Assembly: GCA_039809865.1 (NCBI GenBank)
Contig: JBDHVW010000034.1
Span: forward strand, 12,431 to 76,430
Length of the DNA stretch: 64,000 bases
Source of the DNA: QWHO01 sp039809865
GTDB lineage: Bacteria > Vulcanimicrobiota > Xenobia > Xenobiales > QWHO01
Reading direction: 5' to 3'
Position 1 is the stretch's first letter. The number at the start of each line of letters is the position of its first letter. The notes beneath the pieces are model-generated. The model was not told where the DNA came from and did not search any database. It saw nothing but the letters and a program-made list of their open reading frames with translations. The position numbers were made by a program, and so were the translations under genes. This document shows positions 1-8,211 of this stretch, one piece after another.

Positions 1-251
1 TCGATGACCACGGAGGTCCACTCGGGGGAGCCGAACTTGCGCATGAAGCTGGCCGTGCTCAGCTCCCCTCCGTGAATGCGGGTCAGCGTCTCGATGCAGG
101 CGCCCAGCTCGGCGAAGACCAGCAGCGGATCGGCGTGGCCCACGGCCGCCGGAATCACGGACTCGTCGAAATACCGGGCAAATCCCGCCGCCAACTCCTC
201 GTCGGAGGAATCAAGCGGGACCTGCAACTTGGCCAGTAGCTGATCGGGCAT
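1..251 (-). CDS. hypothetical protein, N-terminal part (runs off left edge)
   Basis: The first 83 residues of a minus-strand gene are present, starting at an ATG (MPDQLLAKLQ) and open to the window edge. The visible part is soluble-looking and mildly acidic (DSSDEE near residue 15), with no signal peptide or membrane segment. It lies 37 nt downstream of the stop of the 289-1122 gene on the same strand, so it is probably the last visible cistron of the GNAT-kup group. I do not recognise the family, and the missing C-terminus limits any call. Confidence 0.6.
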   Translation of the reverse strand, partial: MPDQLLAKLQVPLDSSDEELAAGFARYFDESVIPAAVGHADPLLVFAELGACIETLTRIHGGELSTASFMRKFGSPEWTSVVI

Positions 252-288
252 GAAATCGAGCTTCGCCCGACCCCGCGGAAATACCCCC

Positions 289-1122
289 TTACAGAGTCGC
301 GGCCAGCTCCTCGAGCAGGCGCAGAACTTCAGGATCGCGCACCCACCGCGACTGGGAGAGGTCCTTCCCCCCCCGGGGCAGGCTGACCACCCCGTAGCAA
401 CCGGGCAGGGACGGCAGCTCGAGGCGCACGCCGCGCACGATCCCCAGGGTCGGTGCGTCCAGCAGCGGCACGCTGGGAATGCCGACCAGCGCTTCCACCG
501 GCCCGCTGCGCTCCTCCAATTGCGACGGAAGGTTGCGCAGCCGTAAGGTGCCCGGCCCGCGCAGCCAGACGGCGCGCGCCAGATGGGGCAACTCGAGCGT
601 CCCGTCCAGCTCGGTCTTGTTCAGGGTCATGGGAAAGAGGGTTTCCCCGGCCAGGATCTCCAGCTCGCGGTGCCGGCTGAACCAGCTGCCCTGCTCGCGC
701 AACTCGAACCGGGCTCCGCAGCAGTCGCCATGAGACGCGACGCCGTCGATCAGCCGGGCACCCTGGCCCTCGACAATCCGCGTCCCCAGCCCGCGGGCGG
801 CATGCAGGCCGATCGCCAGCTCTTGCAGGGCCAGGTCGCCTCCCCCGAAGTCGGCGTAGAGCAGGCGCAGCTGGTCGTAGTCCGGCGCCAGCCCGTCGTG
901 CTCGAAGACCAGCTTGCCCTTGCTGGTCCGCACGACGCAGCGGCTGGCCCCGGCGGCCGCCGCCCAGGAGACCAGGTTGAGCACGTAGCGGCGTGGCTCG
1001 GGCAGCGCGTAGCGGCTCATCAGCTCGAGCGCGCGGGCGGGGTCGAGCGTGAAGCGGCCTTCCGACTCCAGCGCGCCCTCGTGGCGCACCGAGCCCAGGA
1101 GCCGATCCAGCTCCTCGCTCAC
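289..1122 (-). CDS. hypothetical protein, weakly GHKL/Hsp90-N-like
   Basis: A 277-residue protein starting at a GTG that overlaps the kup stop codon (GTGA), which implies translational coupling to the transporter. The N-terminal half reads like a helix plus sheet of the GHKL ATP-binding fold: RYVLNLVSWAAAAGAS resembles a helix ending before an A-G-A turn, and is followed by an aspartate/glycine-rich loop and LQELAIGLHAAR. No canonical N-box or G-box can be assigned, so ATP binding is only a suggestion. No signal peptide or membrane span is seen. It may be a soluble partner of the potassium transporter or an unrelated passenger. Confidence 0.65.
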   Translation of the reverse strand: MSEELDRLLGSVRHEGALESEGRFTLDPARALELMSRYALPEPRRYVLNLVSWAAAAGASRCVVRTSKGKLVFEHDGLAPDYDQLRLLYADFGGGDLALQELAIGLHAARGLGTRIVEGQGARLIDGVASHGDCCGARFELREQGSWFSRHRELEILAGETLFPMTLNKTELDGTLELPHLARAVWLRGPGTLRLRNLPSQLEERSGPVEALVGIPSVPLLDAPTLGIVRGVRLELPSLPGCYGVVSLPRGGKDLSQSRWVRDPEVLRLLEELAATL

Positions 1123-3068
1123 AGCTCGACCCGGGTGCCCACCTCGGCGGTCTGGTCCGAAGGCAGCCCGAGGTAATGCGTGACGTTGGTGGCATTGTGG
1201 GCCAGGAAGACGAACCAGCCTCGCAGCAGGCGGTTCATGCGCCCGAGCTCGCCGCTGAGGAAGTTCTCCCGACTGGTCATGTACTGAATCGAGACGTCGC
1301 TCAGGTTCAGACGCTGGCGCGCGAGCTCCACGGCCCGTGGCACGTCCGGATAGTCGGTAAAGCCGCAGTGGACGGTCAGGGTGTAGATGCCCTGGCCGTG
1401 GGGGCACAGGTCGACCTGGTCCTCGAGGGGCACGGTCGGCACCGCCTCGGACGTCACGCTCACCAGAAAGACGTGCTCGTGCAGCACGTGCAGGCGCGTC
1501 ACCAGAAAGAGCAGCGCGGTCGACAGGGCCGTCTGGGGCTTGACCAGGATGACGCAGAGACCGGGGATGCGGGTGCGCAGCTGCGCGGGCATGCGCTCGA
1601 GAAACGCCTCCAGCGGAACCGAGCGCTCGGCGTGAAAACGCGTCAGCTCCTCGCGACCGACCGTCCAGGCCAGCATCGTGACGAACACGAAGGCCGCCAC
1701 GATGATGGGCAGGTAGCCGCCCAGCATGAACTTGGTCGAGGTGGCCACCAGGAAGGGCAGGTCGAGGCACAGGAATCCGCCCGTCACCAGCAGGCTCTTC
1801 CAGAGCGGCCAGTGCCAATGGTGGCGCGTCACGAAGAAGAACACGATCGAGGTCAGGGCCATGGTGGCGCTGACCGCCAGCCCGAAGGCGGCCGCGAGCG
1901 CCGAGGACGACTTGAAGATCAGCACCAGCGCCAGGCAGGCGAGTCCCACCGCCCAGTTCATCAGCGGGACGTAGATCTGCCCCTGCACCCGGGTGGACGT
2001 GTGATAGACCATGATGCGCGGGAAGTAGCCCAGCCGGATCGCCTGGTGCGTCAGCGAAAAGACGGCGGAGATCAGGGCCTGCGAGGCGATCACGGTGGCC
2101 ATGGTGGCCAGCAGCACCAGCGCGTAGGTCCACGGGCCGGGCGTGAGCATCGAGAAGAACGGCTGCAGGCGCGCCTCGGGATGGCGCAGCATCAGGGCTC
2201 CCTGGCCGAGGTAGGAGAGCATCAGGCAGGGCAGCGCCAGTCCCAGCCAGGCCATCCGGATGGGGGTGCGCCCGAAGTGGCCCATGTCGGCGTAGAGCGC
2301 CTCGCCCCCGGTCACGACCAGGACCACCGAGCCCAGCAGAACGACTCCGTGCCAGCCGTGCGTCAGCAAGAAACCCAGGGCGTGGGTGGGCAGAAAGGCT
2401 TCCAGAATCTCGGGAGAGTGCAGAATGTGGGGCACGCCCAGTAATCCGGCGGTCAGGAACCAGACGACCATGACCGGCCCGAAGAGCCCGGCCAACCGTC
2501 CGGTGCCGTGACTCTGGATGCCGAACAGGCCGATCAGGATCACCACGGTGATCGGCACGACGAAGCGTCCGAAGCCGGGGTCGACCGCTTTGAGCCCTTC
2601 CACGGCGCTCAGGACCGAGATGGCGGGCGTGATGATGCCGTCGCCGTAGAGAAAGCTGGCTCCGGCCATGACCATGAGCGCCGCCACCCCGGGGGCTCCG
2701 CTGGCCTGCTTGCGCAGGTCGGCCGGCACCAGCGCGAGCAGGGCCATGATGCCGCCTTCCCCGCGGTTGTCGGCGCGCATCAGCACCAGCACGTATTTGA
2801 CCGTGACGACCAGGATGAGCGACCAGACCACCAGCGACAGCACCCCGATCAGGTTGGCGCGGGTGGGGTCCACGCCGTGGGGGCCGTTGAAGCAATCTTG
2901 CAGCGAGTAGAGCGGGCTGGTGCCGATATCGCCGAACACCACACCCAGCGAGCCCAGCGCCAGGGCCCAGAGCCCGTGCTGGTGGGACGAGGAGTCGTCC
3001 TCGGGGTGCCCGGCGGGCACCGCCGAGATCGGCTCGCAACCCTCGCGGGCGGCCCCTTCCGCGGTCAA
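1119..3068 (-). CDS. kup: KUP-family potassium uptake protein
   Basis: A 649-residue integral membrane protein, close to the usual length of bacterial Kup (about 620-680). The family hallmark GDIGTSPLYS lies in the first membrane segment near residue 46, followed by the conserved RADNRGEGGIMAL stretch and about twelve hydrophobic spans. A soluble C-terminal domain of about 190 residues follows. Kup proteins import K+ with protons across the inner membrane. The start is a TTG overlapping the stop of the upstream acetyltransferase (TTGA). No ATG lies in the first 45 codons, so TTG or an internal GTG is required. It is followed by a coupled gene of unknown function. Confidence 0.93.
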   Translation of the reverse strand: MTAEGAAREGCEPISAVPAGHPEDDSSSHQHGLWALALGSLGVVFGDIGTSPLYSLQDCFNGPHGVDPTRANLIGVLSLVVWSLILVVTVKYVLVLMRADNRGEGGIMALLALVPADLRKQASGAPGVAALMVMAGASFLYGDGIITPAISVLSAVEGLKAVDPGFGRFVVPITVVILIGLFGIQSHGTGRLAGLFGPVMVVWFLTAGLLGVPHILHSPEILEAFLPTHALGFLLTHGWHGVVLLGSVVLVVTGGEALYADMGHFGRTPIRMAWLGLALPCLMLSYLGQGALMLRHPEARLQPFFSMLTPGPWTYALVLLATMATVIASQALISAVFSLTHQAIRLGYFPRIMVYHTSTRVQGQIYVPLMNWAVGLACLALVLIFKSSSALAAAFGLAVSATMALTSIVFFFVTRHHWHWPLWKSLLVTGGFLCLDLPFLVATSTKFMLGGYLPIIVAAFVFVTMLAWTVGREELTRFHAERSVPLEAFLERMPAQLRTRIPGLCVILVKPQTALSTALLFLVTRLHVLHEHVFLVSVTSEAVPTVPLEDQVDLCPHGQGIYTLTVHCGFTDYPDVPRAVELARQRLNLSDVSIQYMTSRENFLSGELGRMNRLLRGWFVFLAHNATNVTHYLGLPSDQTAEVGTRVEL

Positions 3069-3667
3069 GAGAGCAGCTGCTCCCCCAGCGGTCCGAAAGC
3101 CTCGATCGCGAGCTCCGGGTGCGGGTCGGTGGCGAACAGCGTGTAGATTTCGCAGTCGCGCGGGTCCTGGCCGGGGCGGCCTTCCAGGCGGCGGCGCAGC
3201 ACGGCCTCGAGCTGGTAGCCCAACCTGAGGGGCACGCGGGAGCTGGCGACGTTGCCGGGTTCCACGCGGATCTCGACGCGGTCGACCTTGTGCAAGTCGA
3301 AGGCAACGCGTGTCAGCGCCGCCGCCAGCTCGGTGGCGAAGCCTTTGCGCACCTGGTCACCGGCGATCCAGTAGCCGATCTCGAGCGAGCCCGGGCCCTG
3401 CCGCTTGTGCAGGCCCGAGCCGCCGATGGGCTGACCGTCGAGGAACACGCCGTAGACGTAATCCTCGTCCAGGTCGAAGCGCGCGCGGAACTTGCGTAGC
3501 ATGGCCACCTTCTCGTCCAGGCTCACGGGCTCGAAATGAGCCCACGGCATGTACGGACGCAGGTGCTCGAGGTTGCGCGCGATCAGCGCGTTCAGCGCGG
3601 GTGCGTCGCCGGGAGCCCAACAGCGAAGCTCCAGGCGCGGGGTGACGATGCGATAGGGCGGAACCAT
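3065..3667 (-). CDS. GNAT N-acetyltransferase, RimJ/RimL type
   Basis: A 200-residue acetyltransferase with the N-terminal pattern of the RimJ/RimL branch (IVTPRLELRCW, then EHLRPYMPWA). The acetyl-CoA motif is present as GYWIAGDQVRKGFATE, near residues 110-125. The family moves an acetyl group from acetyl-CoA to N-terminal amines or small amines. The exact substrate is not visible. The ATG chosen gives the conserved N-terminus; the reading frame stays open upstream through a repeat-containing spacer with no family similarity. Its TGA overlaps the TTG of kup. Confidence 0.85.
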   Translation of the reverse strand: MVPPYRIVTPRLELRCWAPGDAPALNALIARNLEHLRPYMPWAHFEPVSLDEKVAMLRKFRARFDLDEDYVYGVFLDGQPIGGSGLHKRQGPGSLEIGYWIAGDQVRKGFATELAAALTRVAFDLHKVDRVEIRVEPGNVASSRVPLRLGYQLEAVLRRRLEGRPGQDPRDCEIYTLFATDPHPELAIEAFGPLGEQLLS

Positions 3668-3730
3668 AGGCCCCAGTCTACCACGACCCCGGCCCGGGCC
3701 GAAAGCTGTGCGGGGGGGGTCCGCTCGCGG

Positions 3731-3790
3731 GAGGGCGGAGGGGATCCGCTCCCCGGAACGGATCGGGATCCGCTCGCGGGCATGGATCTG
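3731..3790 (-). repeat. single copy of a dispersed 61-bp GGATCC-rich repeat
   Basis: Between the acetyltransferase and the YbdK gene lies one copy of a GGATCC-rich unit. It carries GGGATCCGCTCCCCGGAACG and then CGCTCGCGGGCATGGATC, the reverse complement of the unit repeated at 47220-47530. The rest of the 203-bp spacer shows no gene. The insert separates ybdK from the downstream GNAT-kup genes and may end or split the transcription unit. Confidence 0.8.
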
Positions 3791-3870
3791 GTCCCGGCGC
3801 TGGGACGGACATGTCCGGGCCACTGAGTGGACGAGCGGGAGGCCCGCGCGCCCACGCCAGAAAGCCGAGC

Positions 3871-5025
3871 TCAGCCCTCGCGGAACTCCTCCACCAGGGA
3901 GCTGACGACCGACTTCAGGTCGCCGTCCCGGCGGAGCAGCGCGCGCTGGCGCACGTAGCTCGGGCCGGCCAGCACCATCCGCTCCGCGCGCCGCAAGGCA
4001 CGCGAGCAGCCCAGACGGCGGGCCAGCGGCCGCCAGGTGTCGAGCAGCTCCAGCCACTCGTCCCGGATGGGACGCACCGTGCCCGCGTCGTCCACGATCA
4101 CCTGGGCATCCATCCCGTAACGAATCACGCGCCACTTGTTCTCGCGCAGCCTCCACAGCGGCGCGGGCTGCATCGGCAGGCCGGAGCGCAGCTCGCCGTC
4201 AAGCCAGGCGAACAGGCACTGGATGGCGCCCACCAGCGCCAGAGTATCCTCCAGCGTCGGCTGCCCATCACAGATGCGCACCTCGACAGTCCCGAAATGG
4301 GGACTCGGGCGGATGTCCCAGTGCAGGTCCTTCAAGCTCTCGATGGCCTCGGACTTGCGCAGGCGGTCGACCAGGGCCTCGAACTCGCGCCAATCCTCGA
4401 CCTGCGGCGCGGGGCCCGAGGTGGGCTGACTCTCGAACGACGTGGCTCGAGCGGTCGCCAATCCCGTGTCGTGGCCGTGCCAGAAAGGCGAGCTGGCGGA
4501 CAGGGCCAGCAACAGCGACAGGTAGGGCGTGGCGGCATTGACCAGCTGGATGGCGTGATCGCCGTCGCGCACACCGACGTGCACGTGCAGCCCGAAGATG
4601 TTCTTGTTGCGCGCGATCCACTGATTGCGCTGCATCAGCTTGCGGTAGCGAGGATCGGGGCTGAGATGGTCGTCCATCCCGAGACCCGAGAACGGGTGCG
4701 TCCCCACGCCGATAATGCGAATGTCGTTGCGGTCGGCCACGGCCAACAGACGATCCTGGGCCGACAAGAGATCGCTCTCGACCTCGTCGATGTCAGTGGC
4801 CACGCCGGTGCACATCTCCAGCATGGTCTGGTAGAACTCGGGCTTGAAGGCGGCGCTGTCCCCCAGCTCGGCCAGCAGGCGCGGAGCGGCGGGAACGAGG
4901 TCGAGCGTGCGCCGGTCCAGCAACTGGACCTCCACCTCGACACCCAACGTCAGAAAGTCAGAGCCGGCGAACTGGACCGGCGGGGGCAGAGCTTGCCCCG
5001 AGGACAGGGTTTTCAGCGACAACAT
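3871..5025 (-). CDS. ybdK: YbdK-type carboxylate-amine ligase (GCS2 family)
   Basis: A 384-residue protein of the glutamate-cysteine ligase type 2 (YbdK) family, near the usual length of about 370. Conserved stretches are LGVEVEVQLLD near residue 28, MLEMCTGVATDIDEVESDL, GVGTHPFSG, GLHVHVGVRDGD and HFGTVEVRICD. The acidic and histidine residues in these motifs bind ATP and metal in this family. E. coli YbdK makes gamma-glutamyl amides weakly in vitro, and the physiological substrate is usually unknown. The ATG is preceded by AGGAG at good spacing. A perfect 16-bp palindrome lies upstream. It appears to be a single-gene unit. Confidence 0.9.
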   Translation of the reverse strand: MLSLKTLSSGQALPPPVQFAGSDFLTLGVEVEVQLLDRRTLDLVPAAPRLLAELGDSAAFKPEFYQTMLEMCTGVATDIDEVESDLLSAQDRLLAVADRNDIRIIGVGTHPFSGLGMDDHLSPDPRYRKLMQRNQWIARNKNIFGLHVHVGVRDGDHAIQLVNAATPYLSLLLALSASSPFWHGHDTGLATARATSFESQPTSGPAPQVEDWREFEALVDRLRKSEAIESLKDLHWDIRPSPHFGTVEVRICDGQPTLEDTLALVGAIQCLFAWLDGELRSGLPMQPAPLWRLRENKWRVIRYGMDAQVIVDDAGTVRPIRDEWLELLDTWRPLARRLGCSRALRRAERMVLAGPSYVRQRALLRRDGDLKSVVSSLVEEFREG

Positions 5026-5055
5026 GGTGTTGCAGCTCCTCTCGAATGGCGTAGT

Positions 5056-5071
5056 AGCCTCACGTGAGGCT
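5056..5071. promoter_or_regulatory. perfect 16-bp palindrome upstream of ybdK, candidate operator
   Basis: AGCCTCACGTGAGGCT is a perfect inverted repeat centred about 38 nt upstream of the ybdK start codon. The position suits a repressor or activator site. No trailing T-run is seen, so a terminator is unlikely. The binding protein is unknown. The rest of 5072-5240 shows no gene. Confidence 0.4.
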
Positions 5072-5288
5072 CTTCCATGACGCCTACGAGGTTAGCTGAC
5101 GGGCTCGGGTCGGAAGAGGATGACCCGGACGGCTGTTGGACGGCCGCCTTCGCCCCAAAAGTTGGGTCCCCCGCTCTCCGGGATCCCTCCCGGAAACTCG
5201 GCGTTAAGGCACTCTTACCTTATCCTGGCGCCGTTCCTGGCACCAGGGATCGGTATACTCCGGTTCACACAAGTTCACAAATCGGCAA

Positions 5289-5338
5289 AACTTTTTACAG
5301 TTTGACAACACCCGCTCTGCGGCCGCGTCGCCTACACT
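5289..5338 (+). promoter_or_regulatory. candidate promoter of the 5370 gene
   Basis: An AT-richer stretch in otherwise GC-rich DNA reads ACTTTTTACAGTTTGACAAC at 5290-5309. A nearly identical motif (CAACAGTTTGGCAACA) lies upstream of the lytic transglycosylase gene at 19091. TTGACA at 5302 fits a -35 box. TACACT at 5333 is too far (25 bp) for a standard -10, so the exact start is unresolved. The matching upstream sequence suggests shared control with the LysM-type genes. Confidence 0.4.
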
Positions 5339-5369
5339 GAGAGCAAGAGAGCACCGAGAGGAGATCCGC

Positions 5370-6212
5370 ATGAGCAGACGCTTTCAGACCCGCCGCGCCA
5401 GCCGGGTCGGCAACTCCCAATGCACTTCCTGCAGCCAGCATCCCCGGGCCACCCAGGCGCCCACCGGCAACACCCGCACAGCCGAGGCACGGGCCACGGG
5501 GAGCGCCCCCGCGACCAGCTCGACCGCCCCGCAGGCCAACGACCAGGTCAAGCTCAGCACGAAGCAAGAGGAGAACGCCGGCGGCGCCCAGGCCTCCAGC
5601 GGCTTCGGCAGCTTCCTCGGCAACCTGACCGGCAACCTCGGCGACCTGACCAAAAAGCTGACGCCGCTCCAGCTGAACGACCAGGACAAAGCCCTGATCG
5701 GCAAAGCTCAAGAAGTGCACCGGAAACTGGCCGGGGCCGACGGCGTCTGGGACGCCTCGGATAAGGCCCGCAACCTGCAGCAGATGCAGGGCGATCTGGG
5801 CCGCATCGTGGACCAGAAGATCAACGAGCAATTCCAGGAGCGCACCCAGGGCCGCACCCGCATCGGCACGCGCTTCAAGCAAGCGGTCGGCCGCATGCAC
5901 ATGAAAAACCACTATGGCGAGTACAAAGCCCAGGGGATGGGCCAGGCCAACGCCCAGGCTCGCGCCGGCCTGGACGACGGCCAGAGGCAGCTCGGGATCG
6001 CGGGGCCCGGCAGGGCTCACGGGCCCGAGCCGGTGCAACCGCTCACCGTGGCCGAGCTGGAGACCTTCGGGCAGGGGATGAAGCGACTCGAGCAGCTCGG
6101 CCGGGAGCAGGGCAAGCCCCACGCGCGCTTCACCAACGGGCTCCCCAACCAGTTTTTCAGCGACGTGCTGGGGGGCAAGCTGATCCCGGCCGGGGTCGAC
6201 CTGACTCCCTGA
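5370..6212 (+). CDS. hypothetical protein with disordered N-terminus
   Basis: A 280-residue protein preceded by a good ribosome site (GAGAGGAG). Residues 1-70 are rich in Thr, Ser, Ala and Arg, with a CTSC pair near residue 18, and look disordered. A glycine/leucine stretch (FGSFLGNLTGNLGDL) and a helical region follow, and the C-terminus ends PAGVDLTP. There is no signal peptide. I do not recognise the family. The low-complexity leader and upstream promoter motif resemble those of the proteins at 17781-20860, so it may belong to the same group. A histidine kinase gene follows after 42 nt. Confidence 0.7.
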   Translation: MSRRFQTRRASRVGNSQCTSCSQHPRATQAPTGNTRTAEARATGSAPATSSTAPQANDQVKLSTKQEENAGGAQASSGFGSFLGNLTGNLGDLTKKLTPLQLNDQDKALIGKAQEVHRKLAGADGVWDASDKARNLQQMQGDLGRIVDQKINEQFQERTQGRTRIGTRFKQAVGRMHMKNHYGEYKAQGMGQANAQARAGLDDGQRQLGIAGPGRAHGPEPVQPLTVAELETFGQGMKRLEQLGREQGKPHARFTNGLPNQFFSDVLGGKLIPAGVDLTP

Positions 6213-6254
6213 GTGGAGGTCTGAGCCGACCGAAGGGTCGAAGTTCCGCCCACG

Positions 6255-7859
6255 ATGAACGCGCAGCTCTCGGTCCGCCTTCTGCGTCTTTTCCTGGGCG
6301 ATCTCGAGGGAGTGGAAGGGCTCACGGGAGCCGTCTCGCGCTGGCTGGGCCTGCTGCAGTCGGCCCTGGACGCCCGCAGCGCCGCCGTGCTGTGCGAGAT
6401 GCAGCCGATCGCCGTCAGCTCGCCCGACGCCCGTGACTGGCTGGACGGCCTCGAGCTGGCCGGGGGGGACCGCAAGCTACAGAAAGCCTGCGCCAAACCG
6501 CGCTGGGAGCTGGGCGGCGCCCCCGCCCCCGGCAACGAGAAGCACTGGCTCTGTTTCCCCTTGGGACAGCGCCTGCTGGTCTACCTGGGCTGGGAGAGCG
6601 AGCCCCCGGCCGAGATGGAGGAGCTCGACCTCTTCGTCGATCTCGGTGCGCGCCTCTTGCTCGAGCTCGATGCCCGCGAGCACGCCCAGCGCGAGACCGA
6701 GCTCGAGCGCCAGCGCGCCGCCCGGCTGGAAGGCTGGATCGGCGAGCTGGGCCAGCTCCTGGCCCATCTCCCGCAGCTGACCAGCCTGACGCACGTCACC
6801 GAGCACCTGGAAGCCATCCTCCCCCAGCTCATCGAGCACGACGCCCGCATCATCTGGCCATCGCCCGACGAGCCGCCCCGCACGCACGGCGGCACCTTCC
6901 ACAAGCGCGTCCTCAAGGAGCTGACCGAGTTCCTCACGAGCCAGAACCGGCCCCTGGCGCTGGACGAGCTGGACCGCTCCAGGTTCCGCGGCCTGGTCGA
7001 GGGACCGCAGGCCCTGCTGGCCGCCCCTTCCGGCAGCGGCGGGTGGTTGGTGCTGCTGGGCGCGCGCTTCGACCGCTCGGCCCTGGGCCTGCTCGAGCTG
7101 CTGGCCCGCCAGGCCGGCGTGGCGCGCGAGAACGCCCGCCTGCACACCGAGCTGCACGACGCTTACCGCAAGCTGACCGAGTCCGAGCAGCAGCTGATGC
7201 AGTCGAGCAAGCTGGCGGCCGTGGGGCAGCTGGCGGCGGGCGTGGCCCACGAGATCAACAATCCGCTGGCGTCCATCCAACTGGCCCTGGAGGCGGCGCT
7301 GCGCGCCCCCCACAAGCCCGAGATGTTCTCGCCGCTGCTCGAGAACGCGCGCCAGGCCGTGCAGAGGCTCCAGGCGATCACCAACAAGTTGCTCTATTAT
7401 TCGCGCGAAGGGCGCCAGGGCAAGCAGAAGGCCGACCTCAACGAGCTGGTCCAAGACGGCGTGCTGCTTTTCGGACTGCAGGTTCCGCTCACGCTCGACC
7501 TCTACGACAAGAAGCTGCTCACGCTCTGCAACCTGGACGAGGTCCAGCAAGTGCTGCTCAACCTGCTGCTCAACGCCAGGGAGGCGCCCAACGTGCAGGT
7601 CAAGACGGGCGAGACGAAGGACCACGTGTTCCTGGAGGTCTGGGACGACGGACCGGGCGTGGACCAAGCGATCCGGGACAAGATCTTCGACCCGTTCTTC
7701 ACCACGCGCCCGGTGGGCCAGGGGACGGGCCTGGGGCTGTCGGTCAGCCAGCAGATCGCCCGGGGCCACGACGGCAAGCTGGAGCTGATGCCCACCGACA
7801 GAGGAGCCTGCTTCCGGCTCAGCCTCCCCCGAGCAACCCCCACAAGCCTTTCTTTTTGA
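6255..7859 (+). CDS. sensor histidine kinase, soluble
   Basis: A 534-residue kinase. The first 290 residues form two probable sensory, GAF-like regions separated by a helical stretch, with no membrane span. The HisKA helix carries VAHEINNPLAS with the phospho-accepting His332. The ATP-binding domain has an N-box (LLNLLLNAREA), a G1 box (WDDGPGVD) and a G2 box (GQGTGLGLSVS). It therefore should autophosphorylate and pass phosphate to a response regulator. The REC/BTAD regulator at 15381 is a candidate partner by proximity only. The last 41 nt overlap the 3' end of the opposing gene at 7819-8211. Confidence 0.9.
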   Translation: MNAQLSVRLLRLFLGDLEGVEGLTGAVSRWLGLLQSALDARSAAVLCEMQPIAVSSPDARDWLDGLELAGGDRKLQKACAKPRWELGGAPAPGNEKHWLCFPLGQRLLVYLGWESEPPAEMEELDLFVDLGARLLLELDAREHAQRETELERQRAARLEGWIGELGQLLAHLPQLTSLTHVTEHLEAILPQLIEHDARIIWPSPDEPPRTHGGTFHKRVLKELTEFLTSQNRPLALDELDRSRFRGLVEGPQALLAAPSGSGGWLVLLGARFDRSALGLLELLARQAGVARENARLHTELHDAYRKLTESEQQLMQSSKLAAVGQLAAGVAHEINNPLASIQLALEAALRAPHKPEMFSPLLENARQAVQRLQAITNKLLYYSREGRQGKQKADLNELVQDGVLLFGLQVPLTLDLYDKKLLTLCNLDEVQQVLLNLLLNAREAPNVQVKTGETKDHVFLEVWDDGPGVDQAIRDKIFDPFFTTRPVGQGTGLGLSVSQQIARGHDGKLELMPTDRGACFRLSLPRATPTSLSF

Positions 7860-8211
7860 CCGGCTCGGGCGGTTTGGCGGTGAGCGTCAGCCATTCCTCG
7901 CCCACCACGCTGGTCACCTGGACACCGGGACCGGCCAGCGACCACTCCTCGGTCAGGGCCCGCACCGGGGCGGCGACCTGGAGCCGCTCCAGGAAGGCCA
8001 GCCCGATCTCCTCGCCCCACACGCGGTTGACCGGGTGGGCAAGCAACCGGCGCGAGATCAGGAGCCGCAGCTCGTCGCCCCCCACCGAGAGCTTGACGAA
8101 GTTGGCCAGCTTGTGGCCCGTGGGCGCCAGCACCGACTCGGTGGTGTTGGCCAGGTAGAAACGCTTGGCGAAATCGTCGTCCAGCAGCTCCTCGAGGGAC
8201 AATCCGATCAT
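7819..8211 (-). CDS. hypothetical protein, last gene of kinase-FHA operon
   Basis: A 130-residue protein whose ATG overlaps the stop of the FHA gene (ATGA), so it is translationally coupled. It is soluble-looking, begins MIGLSLEELLDDDFAKRFY and ends in a basic, glycine-rich tail (PVKKKGLWGLLGGG). I see no known domain. Placement directly after a phosphothreonine-reader gene makes it a candidate accessory or client. Its 3' end overlaps the histidine kinase gene on the other strand by 41 nt. Confidence 0.7.
   Translation of the reverse strand: MIGLSLEELLDDDFAKRFYLANTTESVLAPTGHKLANFVKLSVGGDELRLLISRRLLAHPVNRVWGEEIGLAFLERLQVAAPVRALTEEWSLAGPGVQVTSVVGEEWLTLTAKPPEPVKKKGLWGLLGGG

Noticed and set aside
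5302..5338. TTGACA plus TACACT as a standard sigma-70 promoter
   Set aside because: The spacer is 25 bp, outside the accepted 15-19 bp; kept only as a general promoter region.
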